Under the pieces are notes generated by a model. That model saw only the letters and a program-made list of their open reading frames with translations. It had not been told where the DNA came from and ran no database searches. Positions 54,815-64,000 of a DNA stretch of 64,000 nt are shown here, piece after piece; the stretch's first letter is position 1, and every line of letters starts with the position of its first letter. The position numbers were made by a program, and so were the translations under genes. Location of the stretch: NCBI RefSeq assembly GCF_014898815.1, contig NW_026515450.1:620001-684000 (forward strand), given 5' to 3'. This DNA is from Panonychus citri. Lineage: Eukaryota > Arthropoda > Arachnida > Trombidiformes > Tetranychidae.

Positions 54815-57800
54815 GCATCTTCTTTTTTTGTTTCTCTTTTGATAGAAAAACAATAGAGATGATAATGATAATGGAGAAGAAGATGAAGAGAGGAAGATGA
54901 GAGAAAGAGAGAAAGTTTCTTTTGGAGACAAGAAGAGATTCTAATCGATTGTAAGAAGAGGAATGATGAAGGTGAGGGAGGTGTAATAGTCGAATAAGGA
55001 TGAAAGAAAAAGATTCTTAGAAAATGGAGATGAGAGGAAAAAAATACAGTGATGATGAAGAAGATGCAAATGATGATAAGAGATGAGGATGCTAAACGTT
55101 TTTCATGCAGGAAAAAAAAGGTAAACTAAAAATATGCTGAGTTTTTGCATTCTGTTAACTTAGAAGATGAAAAAAACCCTCATCATTGTCTTTATCGTTT
55201 ACTTTTCATCTCAGCATCTTCATCTATTATTTACCCCTAAAAATTGCAAGTATGAAAAGAGAGAGAGAGGGAGAGAAATAGAGAGGAGAAATTCATCTTC
55301 TCGATTCCATGATACCCTGAAAATCACTGAATTATATTTACATCTCTTATCATCTTTGTCTCTTCTGAGTCAATATCTTCATTTTCCTCATCATCATCTT
55401 CACGTAAAGAAAAGAAACATTACCTTTCCAGCTTAATCATCATTATCTCCATCATCTTGTTAGTCTTTTATTTCTCTCTCATCAAAGATGAAAAAGAAGA
55501 TAAAAAAGAAAAGAACAGTTTAAAAATCTTCACTTCTAAAGATCCAATTAAAAAAGATCAATTAACACACAAGTAAGTTGGAGTAAAAAAGTAAACAGTT
55601 CCTTTCATTTCCTCTTCCTCACCATCTTCTTATCTCCATCCTCATCATCTCCTCTTTCTCCCATTGATGATAATTGTATTTTTCTTTTCTTCTTCTTCTT
55701 CTTGCTCTCATCATTAATTCCTATGCAAACGAAACTTTTAATTATACATTCAACTGACAATCGCACACATGAAACGTTATTCAACATGAACGATTCATTA
55801 TTTTCTGACTCATTATCCACCATCTTAGCTAATTAATTGTCTACAATTTAAATACTTTCTAATCATTTACTTTTGCTGACACAATCAGTAATGATAATAG
55901 TTTATCTAATCAATTGAATGATCAATTATGATTAATACAAATTGCTCAAAATGACAAGTCTAACAGTTATTGTAAGGAAGATGTCATTTCAATTAGACAA
56001 AAAAATAACCAGACCAGAGCCAATAATTTGTCACAATTTAAATTAATTGATTGATTTGGTTGCACAAATTGAAATTTATGTTTGAGAACGAGAAAAAAAA
56101 ATGAATTTCTGATAATTAGCTAGTTGATTATCGTTCTCTCATCTTATTGACATTATGAAGATGAAGTGAGAGAGAGAGAGAGAGAGAGAGAGCGAAAAAT
56201 AACTCTGATGTAACCAGAACTTGGGTGATGATGATTAAGTGAGATGAGGATGAAGATGAAGATGAAGGTGGAGAGTGGGGGTGACATTTTCGCTCTAGTT
56301 TATTTTCGCATTTATAATGACAATGCAAATATGCAAAAGATGATGAAGATAATCAATCATGTGTCATCATGAATGAATCTCTGAACTTTTTTTACTATCG
56401 GCTCATGATTATCTATGGAAACTTTTTTAAAGCTTCTGATTATAATGACGATAGTGATGATGATGATGATGTAATAGCATGATGATAATAATATTACCTT
56501 TGTATTAGACAGAAAGGGATTAAACTATAAGAAGATGATGATTAAAATTGATAATTAGGAGCTTTGTCTTTGGCTAATTAATTGAGCAATTGCATTAATT
56601 AACCAGATATATACATATTATCTTATTATTACATGAGAGATGAGGAAGGTAAAGTTTCAATCAAGATTATCCCTTAATCACATTGATTAGTTATATCTTT
56701 TTGTATTATTTTGTATTCTATTAATACCTTTGTCTCATTAATTGTTTACAATTAACGAATTAATTTGTTTACATGTATCGTTGAACAATTATAAAGTTAA
56801 TTATATTTATTGACTGTTTTAAAATTGGATTGAGTAAAACTTTAAATATCGCTTTGATTTTTTTTGTACTTTATCTCACAATTAACTGATTGTACCAGGA
56901 TTATATTAACATGTTAGTCAATTGATTAACAATTTAATGTTGAGTATAATCCTAATTGTCCAATATGGTGAAAGATTTTGATTCAATTAATCAATTTTTG
57001 ATTTTTCTCACTTTCTGGTGACAAATTTCAATAAGTTGATGGTCTTAATTAATGAACCAAATTAGAATTGATAGTTAACTGGACATTTCAATGAAAAATA
57101 TCATGAGATGATGAAACAATTATCATGGTGGAAAATGATTCAGAGGAAGAAAAAAATTAGGTGGTGGGAGAGAAGGTAGAGAGAGGATGTTGAAGGTGGA
57201 GTAATGGATTACATGGTGGAAAGAGTTAAGCAAATGAAGTCGTTATTGTGTTTTAGGGTTTGATGACAATTTATTAGAAATTAGGTGAACCATGATGACC
57301 ATTGGTCACTACCACTGCTAAAACTACTGTTACATCGTAATTTGTGGGTGGATTGTGATAAAATCCCTAATTGTCCTTTCACAAGATGATTATTACTCAG
57401 AGAGATGGTCATTACAATCAGAATAGTTTCCCAACTGTAATCACAAAAATCCCAACCCTAGAAACCACAATAACACAAAAAAAACTAACCATTGATGCAA
57501 CAACAATTAATTATATTGCAAATGATTATGATGATGATGATGATAGTTGATTAATTATCTGTAAGAAAAAGATTCAGCCCAAAAATGTTGAATGATTCAT
57601 GTAATTTATTATCAATTGCAATGCAATTGGAATCAAAGAGTTTACAATTATATATTTATAAATTATTCATTCAATTTTCTTGATGATAATTTGATATCAA
57701 AGTTTTCACAAATTTCATTTACCATGAGAAAATGTATTAGAGGTTTATCTCCATGGTAAGATGGATTATCATTTAGGAAACCATTGATTAAGGGTTTCTT

Positions 57801-60800
57801 ATTATACTTAACAATGAATTATCTCAATGGTTTCAGTATCATGGGTATAGAACTTTGTATTGTAATGTAATATGTTATCTCTACATGATATTTTCTTTCA
57901 TGGTGAATCATCTCTCAAGGCATGAGAATTATTATTCATTCAGTCAATTTAAACTCTAAGTTTGGAACTTTTTCCTCAGCTAGACTCAACTTTTTGTTCT
58001 GTCTTCTTCTTGTTCCATTCATTTATCTCATCTATTTATTCAGTCAATTATTCACAAAGGGAGATGAAAAAAAGTGTCAAATATTATGTACACATTCAAA
58101 GTCTAATGATGTTGGTGTGATGATGATAATTATTATTATTATGGTGGTGATGATGATGATACGAGGAGGAGATGGAAGATGAAGATGAGGTGAAAATACT
58201 ACAGTAAGAAAGAGCTATTAATTGACAGAGAGAGAGAGAGAGAGAATCAATTAACCCTTAACCTTGACAATTAGATTGATTAATTATACACCACTTACAT
58301 TGGAATGATATTAATATTTGGTTATTAAGAAAAATTTTTCCTTCGATTTATGAAAAAAATTCATCATAATCATGATATTCACTTAAACAACTATCAATTA
58401 CTAATGAATGATGAATAATCAAATTTCAATACTTAATCATGATTAATTACAACACTATTATAATATAAATCTAATATTGATTATAATTTAGATGATCAAT
58501 TGATTGTCTGTCTTAATATTGCAATTATCAGTTTGTATTGATATTCACATAGGATTTCAGGTTCAATGAATTAGTAAATTTTTCCTTCCCAAGTTCAATT
58601 CAAGGGGGGGGAAAACTCATTCATGCTTATATTTACATGGTGATGATTTAATATAATAAGTCACCATTGTTTTGCCAATGAATGGTGATGATGATAAACA
58701 ACAATCAAATTTGATCAATATAATTTAAAATTCAGTGACAATTGTATTAGTTTAAGCAAATTTAACGCTTGAAAAGTGCTATTATTATTATCAGTCAATA
58801 AGTAATAAGTATAAGTGATAAATAAATTTAGCATCATTTTTACATTGGTAAAATTGTATCAGTTCAATCATCCTCATCATCATCAATATAAATTGTTGTG
58901 AACTTTCAACAAATGTATTGATATTATCACTTATACACATGAATGTAAATGATATAAAATGTGGTATGAAAATATTATTATTATTATGATATTTTTGTTC
59001 CCAATTGATTCATTTGAAATATTGAAGAAAATGCTTTTTACCGTTTACCATTTAAATTTGTTCACAATTGAATGAATATTTGATTTTCACCATTAATATC
59101 TTGATATATATTATATTGATTATCTTTTTATACTAATTGGTAAATTTTTATTTTATTTTTCATTCAGGTTCTTATATCAAACCATGAAAATGCTGATGAA
59201 TTTGAAGAGATCATGATTGATAAAGGTAATCCAATAATTAAGGATATTCAACTTGATCATACACATAAATTTGTAATTACCGCTTCTTCCTACAAGGTAA
59301 ATTTAATTTCTTTCAAGTTTTTTCAACTAATTCCTTGTGAATCTTTAAATGTTTTCATTTCGATTGACTTTTCTATCTCATCTAATTAGGTTGCCAAAGT
59401 GAAAATTGAAAGATGTCAACATTATAATAGTTGTAGTTCTTGTTTAAATTCACACAATCCTTATTGTGGTTGGTGCTCATTAGAACGCAGGTAATTTTAG
59501 ATTTTGATTTTTATTCTCAACGTTTTCGATTGTTATTCATTTTTTTTTTAATTTCCCGACATTTTAATGGTCTTTAGGTGTACTGCTCGAAGTGATTGTG
59601 ATGATAATATTAGTTGGTCCATGACCGAAAAGATATTTACCTCACCCCGTTGGCTCCCAATGGGTACACCTCAATGTATTGAATTTGAAGAGATTCGTCC
59701 AAACTCATTACCTTTAACCGCAATGTCCACTGTAAGTTAACTGACCATCACTATTTCCGTATACTGAATGTATGGTGAATGAAACTTTTTTTCTTATTCT
59801 CCTTCAGGTTGAATTATATATCACTCAGCTTCCACCTTCGCCTTTCCATTCCTCTTATTTATGCCTTTTCGGTGACCAAAGTAGGCCTTTACCCGCTCGA
59901 CAAACTCACACTGGCCTTTCGTGTCGAACTCCAGCCTTGGACGAAAGGCCGCAATTACCTCTGGGAAAAGGTGAGTATTTCAAACATGATGAATTCTCAT
60001 TTGACACATAAAAGAAAACCAAAAGCTGAAAACTAATTTTCTCAGTTTTTCATGGGAAATTTTCATGTACAAACCAGAATAAAATCAGATTCTCGATTCT
60101 TTTTAATGATCAATATTAAGAAAACCTCTTAAACCATGTTAATATTTATCTTCTCATCTTTGATAACATATAATCAACTCCCTTGATAAATTAACATTCA
60201 AATTCAATTGGATTGAAAATCTAAGTTGTAAAAACCACGATTCTGATGGAGATAATTTATTTCCATCATAAATATCAGCTCATTATTTTTTCTTTGTCTT
60301 TATTTCATATTTATTATCATTGGAATTTTAAATTTTCCATTATCCAAAAAAAAGTAAGAATAAGAAAAATTCATTTTCTCATTTTCTAATATCATGTTTC
60401 AGATCATGTCTCGGTGAATCTTTCAGTTCGAAGTACAGTAACTCAAAAAGATTTCATATCGAAACCTTTTGTTTTCTATGAGTGTTCAGTTCACAAAACG
60501 TGAGTAAAATTGATTCTATTATTATTACAATAACCATAATGGAATATCAACTTTTATCAATAACCGAATATAAGAAATATTTTCAGAACTTTTCTCATGA
60601 AACTTTATCCCCTTTATCAATCATGTAGATGTCGATCATGTGTCAAAGCAAAGTGGCCTTGTAATTGGTGTATCCAAGATAATATATGTACACATAATAG
60701 TAGTTTCTGTTCAGGTCATCATGTACTGTCCAGTGAGAATGTAAGTTGACCTTATTGATAAATATTAGAATCGACTATCATTCAAATGAATCCAATTTCT

Positions 60801-62219
60801 CATTAATTTGTTATTATTTTGAAAAACTTTCTCTTTTCCTCTTGATAATAGCTTTCAATTGGCTCTTCATCATCTTCCCCATCTGATCCTGCCTCTGAAT
60901 ATTGTCCAAGTTTCCGAATCGATCGTGAAATTTTAATTCCAAACGGTGCTAAACGTGAGATAACCATTCATGTTCAGAACTTTGGTAATCCAATGGTAAG
61001 AATATCATATGAAATATTACATACACATGATTTTATCAATTTCCTCTTCATTAATATTCAATATTCAATCAAATGTAAATCAATTGATTCCTTGTGTTCA
61101 TTACCATTACCCTTTAAATACACTCTTGATTGTTTGATTGTTAGTTGATCCAATTGTTGTTGTTGTTGTTTTTGTATCTATTTGCCTATTGATTTATTAG
61201 ATTAATTTAATCTCATCTAAATAGTAGATTGAATTTTCATCATCATCCATGTTTCATTTCATTGTTACTCTTTTTTACTTTGTTATTGTTGTTGTTTTTG
61301 TTGTTGACAGTTGACAATAAAACATGAATGAAAAGTATACATAAAGTAAAACTTTGTTCATTTGTGATGTTTTCATGATGATGATATTATCATGAAATAA
61401 AAGTAAACATGAGTAACATAAAGAAAGGGATGAAAAAAAAGTTCCAATAATCAAATGAAAGGATAAATGTAATGCATTAAGTTAATCGGTAAAATAAACA
61501 ATCAGAAACACACACACGAAACAATTGGTACACAATTTGATTGAAAAGTTTACAAGGGATCTTAATTTGTTTACTATTACTATTTAATTTTATCATGTTA
61601 ATTGTTACAAATTAATTAACCCAAATAAATGATTGATTCAATTTATTTCCAGGCTGATCTTGAATGTATCATTGAAATTGAAGGAGCTCGAGCTCGGATT
61701 CCAGCTCGATTGAAAGGAGACAAGATAATCTGTTCATCTAACATGGTAAACTTTAATTGTCTCTTTAATTGTTGAAAGAAATTTAATTTTTCTCTCTTCT
61801 CACAAATATTATAACTGTAATTTTACTCATGGTAATTAATTATTTCATCTTCTTTCCATACAGTATACATATCAAAGTGATGCTGGTAAAATTTACGCAC
61901 AATTATCAGTCCTTTGGGATGGAGATACTTTGATTGATAAAACAAATGGTAATAAGAATAGTAATCAATTGATTGCTTGTTTGTTTATCATGGATAATCA
62001 ATTAATCATCATAATCGATTGATTTTTTTTACCTCCTTTTCTTTAGTTACCTTATATAAATGTGATCATTTAGGAAGTCATCAGGCTAAGCCTGATTGTT
62101 CATTGTGCCAAACAACTGAGAGGAAATATCAATGTGTCTGGTGTTCTGGTTCATGTTCATTTGTTGATGCTTGCTCAGAACCTCCAGCACCCTCATGTCC
62201 ACCTCCAAGAATAGACCTG
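34387..62219 (+). CDS. Plexin (semaphorin receptor), 5' part of gene, 12 exons, continues past the window
   Basis: Exons: 34387-35640, 36520-36696, 59168-59296, 59390-59490, 59578-59731, 59808-59970, 60403-60499, 60629-60740, 60852-60995, 61653-61745, 61864-61948, 62047-62219. All junctions are GT..AG and keep frame. They encode about 560 residues: signal peptide, Sema propeller, PSI1 (CQHY...NPYCGWC), IPT1 (VELYITQLP...), PSI2 (CRSC...PCNWC), IPT2 and PSI3 (PDCSLC...QCVWC). Plexins are single-pass axon-guidance receptors with a cytoplasmic Ras/Rap GAP; the remaining IPT repeats, membrane span and GAP lie beyond 64000. The PDCSLC-type PSI3 leans to a B-type plexin, but A versus B is not settled. 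The start uses the first ATG; M7 is a possible alternative. Intron 2 is 22.5 kb. No breaks are seen. Confidence 0.95.
35641..36519 (+). other. Plexin intron 1
   Basis: 879 bp, GT..AG, with GA-rich repeats after the donor and a polypyrimidine tract near 36467-36492 before the acceptor at 36517-36519. Open frames inside it show no coding character. Confidence 0.85.
36520..36696 (+). CDS. Plexin exon 2: late Sema domain
   Basis: 59 codons, phase 0 at both ends, with NFCNEALKLNGTLPL and HTIAFLGTASGQLKK, the plexin equivalent of the last Sema blades. Donor AAG|GTAAAA. Confidence 0.93.
40829..40856 (+). repeat. (CT)n microsatellite in plexin intron 2
   Basis: About 28 bp of CT repeat. Confidence 0.9.
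42246..42281 (+). repeat. (CT)n microsatellite in plexin intron 2
   Basis: About 36 bp of uninterrupted TC repeat. Confidence 0.93.
54781..54810 (+). repeat. (GA)n microsatellite in plexin intron 2
   Basis: About 30 bp of uninterrupted GA repeat. Confidence 0.93.
56168..56192 (+). repeat. (GA)n microsatellite in plexin intron 2
   Basis: About 25 bp of GA repeat. Confidence 0.9.
59168..59296 (+). CDS. Plexin exon 3: end of Sema domain
   Basis: 43 codons, phase 0 both ends, flanked by TTCAG and GTAAAT. Ends ...HKFVITASSYK, the final Sema strand. Confidence 0.93.
59390..59490 (+). CDS. Plexin exon 4: first PSI domain, first half
   Basis: VAKVKIERCQHY followed by CSSCLNSHNPYCGWC, the PSI signature. 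Ends with two bases of a split Arg codon at CGCAG|GTAA. Confidence 0.95.
59578..59731 (+). CDS. Plexin exon 5: end of PSI1 and linker
   Basis: Completes the split codon, reads CTARSDC, then SPRWLPMGTPQCIEF. Phase 0 end at ACT|GTAAGT. Confidence 0.94.
59808..59970 (+). CDS. Plexin exon 6: first IPT/TIG domain, start
   Basis: VELYITQLPPSPFHSSYLC and GLSCRTPALDERPQLP match the plexin IPT1 consensus. Ends with one base of a split Asp codon at AAAG|GTGAGT. Confidence 0.94.
60403..60499 (+). CDS. Plexin exon 7: IPT1 end
   Basis: DHVSVNLSVRSTVTQKDF then FVFYECSVHK, standard plexin sequence leading to PSI2. Splits a Thr codon. Confidence 0.93.
60629..60740 (+). CDS. Plexin exon 8: second PSI domain
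   Basis: CRSCVKAKWPCNWCIQDNIC then HNSSFCSG gives the PSI2 cysteine pattern. Phase 0 end at AAT|GTAAGT. Confidence 0.94.
60852..60995 (+). CDS. Plexin exon 9: second IPT domain, start
   Basis: A Ser-rich linker, then YCPSFRIDREILIPNGAK and REITIHVQNFGNPM, IPT2. 48 codons, phase 0. Confidence 0.93.
61653..61745 (+). CDS. Plexin exon 10: IPT2, middle
   Basis: ADLECIIEIEGARARIPARL, then GDKIICSSNM. 31 codons, phase 0. Confidence 0.93.
61864..61948 (+). CDS. Plexin exon 11: IPT2 end
   Basis: YTYQSDAGKIYAQLSVLWDG then DTLIDKTN. Ends with one base of a split Val codon at AATG|GTAATA. Confidence 0.92.
62047..62219 (+). CDS. Plexin exon 12: third PSI domain
   Basis: VTLYKCDHLGSHQAKPDCSL, then C...YQCVWCSGSCSFVDAC and CPPPRIDL. 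The PDCS-x-C and CVWC pattern is PSI3. Phase 0 end at CTG|GTAAGT; the next exon is outside the window. Confidence 0.94.
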
Positions 62220-64000
62220 GTAAGTTGGATGAATAATTATCTCCAGAATTAAATGATTGAAGGATTTTCAGCCTAATCTAAAACTATGAATACAATCAAC
62301 TAATTACATGTGTGATCATGATGATGTTGAGATAAACCTCAATTTAGAATCAATTGACTTTTCCTTGTGCTGGAACTTTACTCAGAAAACGTTTACAAGT
62401 TCTAGGTGGTGGGTCATTGTTTTTTTCCACCAGTGTATCTACAATTTTCCGCCATTATCATTATCATTGCTTCACCGACTCAATTATCTCAACGGATACT
62501 TGGAATTAAATGAACTGAATAATGATGGATATTCTTTGCTCTCTCTCTCTCTCATTCTCTTCTTTGTGATGATGAAGATTCTGTTGATAATGAGAGCGGA
62601 TGGTGTGGTAGTGAGAATGATTTTCTTTGCACAAAAGAAGATAAAAAAGAGAGAATATCAGAAAAAAAAGAGAAAAGAGAAAATGATAAATCTGAATCTC
62701 TATCCTCAGTTCCATGAGTTTTGTCTTTCTTTCTCTTCCATGTGTTAGTATAACTTTTCTTTCATCTTCCTATTCTTTGTCTTCTGATCATCCGATTCTG
62801 GTTGCTACTATTATTGTTATTAATATCATCTTCTTATTATTGTTGTTGTTGTCGTTGTTTAATGTCTGTTTATTATTGTTGTTTAGCATCGTCAAAGATT
62901 ATCATCATTTCCTTATCTTCATCACTGATAATAGGTAAAAATGTCATCACCATGAGACTTTTTTACTCTCCTTTTTCATCATGTCCATGAAAAGATTAAT
63001 ATTCCTGGTTCAGAACTTTTTCCTTACGCTTCCCTGTTAAGCGCCAATTCAAATAATATGTGAAACTTTCATCCATCTTTGATCATTGTTACTAAATCTT
63101 CATCTTTACCACCATCATAATCATTATTATCATTATCATCAATCTCTCTCTCTCTCTCTTTCTATATTTGTATTATTGTTAGATAAAAGATGAAGTTAGA
63201 GAAATGAGACTCAATATGGATGAATGATTTGAAGATTGTGAGGATGATTCAAGGAAGATCTATGGGTCACTAGGTTCTGATAACCATGATGATAAAGATG
63301 ATCGGGTGAAAGAGGGAGAAAAAAGAGGAGGAAAAGAAAGTCCTCTTTTAGTTACTTTAGATCATCATCCTTATCACCATCTTCTTCATTATCCTCGAAT
63401 TGGTCTTTCTCTCTCTCTCTCTCTCTCACACTATCTTTCTCTCTCATATTCGTCTAGAATTCTGTTGAGCAGAAAACACGATTATCTTAAGTTTCTTCTG
63501 ATATAATTTTCTCAGCAATTTGATATCATCTTCTTATCTAATATCATGATCATTTCCCGAATCTCATATATATGTGCACTCACCTTCCCACTCTCATACA
63601 TCTACCTCATTTCCCTCCTTAACTCACCCTATTCTTCACCCTTTTATTATTAAATTTACTTGGCCTACTCTTCACCTTTTCCACTCTACCATTTATCCTC
63701 TCCACTCCCTACAAGAATACACTTAATTTCATCCAGAAAGTAAAACCTTCCACAAACCACTCTCTCCATCCACCTCATCACCATTAATGTATTTATACTC
63801 ATGGAGAGAGAGAAAGAAAAGAAAACCTTATCAAATGATTTCGCAAATGCAAAAGCCAACATCAGATGATAATATGGAGCCATCATCATTTTTATCATAA
63901 GTCAAGATACTTATGAACCATTAAAACTCATGAGTTAACCCAAAATGAACCTGAAAATGAGAGAGTAAAAATGTTACTACAGCATCTCAATAATAAATAC
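62220..64000 (+). other. Start of plexin intron 12
   Basis: At least 1.78 kb after the GTAAGT donor, with CT and ATC repeats. No further plexin-like exon (IPT pattern) is visible before the window ends. Confidence 0.75.

Larger units (their letters stand above)
36697..59167 (+). other. Plexin intron 2 (22.5 kb)
   Basis: Exons 2 and 3 join in phase 0 to give ...SGQLKK then VLISNHENADEF, continuous Sema homology, so nothing is missing between them. The intron is AT-rich and full of CT/GA and ATC/GAT microsatellites. I see no nested gene, RNA gene or transposon; several frames of 60-140 codons in it are low-complexity. Confidence 0.85.

Noticed and set aside
1..64000. CRISPR arrays, tRNA or rRNA genes
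   Set aside because: No regularly spaced identical repeats with unique spacers, no cloverleaf-like sequence with A/B boxes and no rRNA-like conserved segments were seen.

Overview
This is an AT-rich eukaryotic nuclear window, most likely from an arthropod. The evidence is a multi-exon plexin gene, IAP-type BIR/RING genes carried by a viral element, and very abundant CT/GA and ATC/GAT microsatellites. A mite or other chelicerate is a guess I cannot confirm. There are no prokaryotic features.

Positions 1-777 are host non-coding DNA. Positions 778-24733 are one integrated adintovirus (Polinton/Maverick class). It is bounded by perfect 90-bp terminal inverted repeats and a 5-bp target-site duplication (ATTTC). 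Its left arm holds a proline-rich protein with PPxY motifs, a divergent regulatory region with repeats, two small unknown ORFs, an intact two-BIR/RING IAP, a dUTPase remnant and a PC4-like gene. A 7.35-kb Ty3/Gypsy LTR retrotransposon (6046-13397, minus strand, LTRs that read identical) is nested inside. Then come a small unknown ORF and a family-B DNA polymerase broken by a frame change and an in-frame TGA. The right arm, all on the minus strand, carries the protease, major capsid protein, basic/amphipathic minor protein, penton-like protein, retroviral-type integrase with chromodomain, a small ORF, a core-X-like protein, the packaging ATPase, a small membrane protein, a TATA-binding-protein (TBP) homologue and a broken second IAP.

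The most interesting part is the transcription set. The virus-derived element encodes a bilobed TBP-like protein that keeps all four DNA-intercalating phenylalanine positions, and a PC4-like coactivator/ssDNA-binding protein. Five right-arm genes, and probably the polymerase, have a TATA-like box 34-37 nt before the ATG, which predicts very short 5' leaders. Downstream genes are joined by TAATG/TGATG stop-start overlaps. Together this suggests a self-encoded late transcription programme with polycistronic reinitiation.

The nested retrotransposon has its own surprises. After gag-pol, where an env gene could lie, it has a RING/TRAF-like/coiled-coil/ubiquitin-like ORF. It is also studded with perfect palindromes that have exactly 3-nt spacers.

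Positions 24739-34386 are host non-coding DNA. From 34387 to 62219 the plus strand holds the 5' part of a plexin gene: 12 exons covering signal peptide, Sema, PSI1, IPT1, PSI2, IPT2 and PSI3. It contains a 22.5-kb intron and runs off the right edge.
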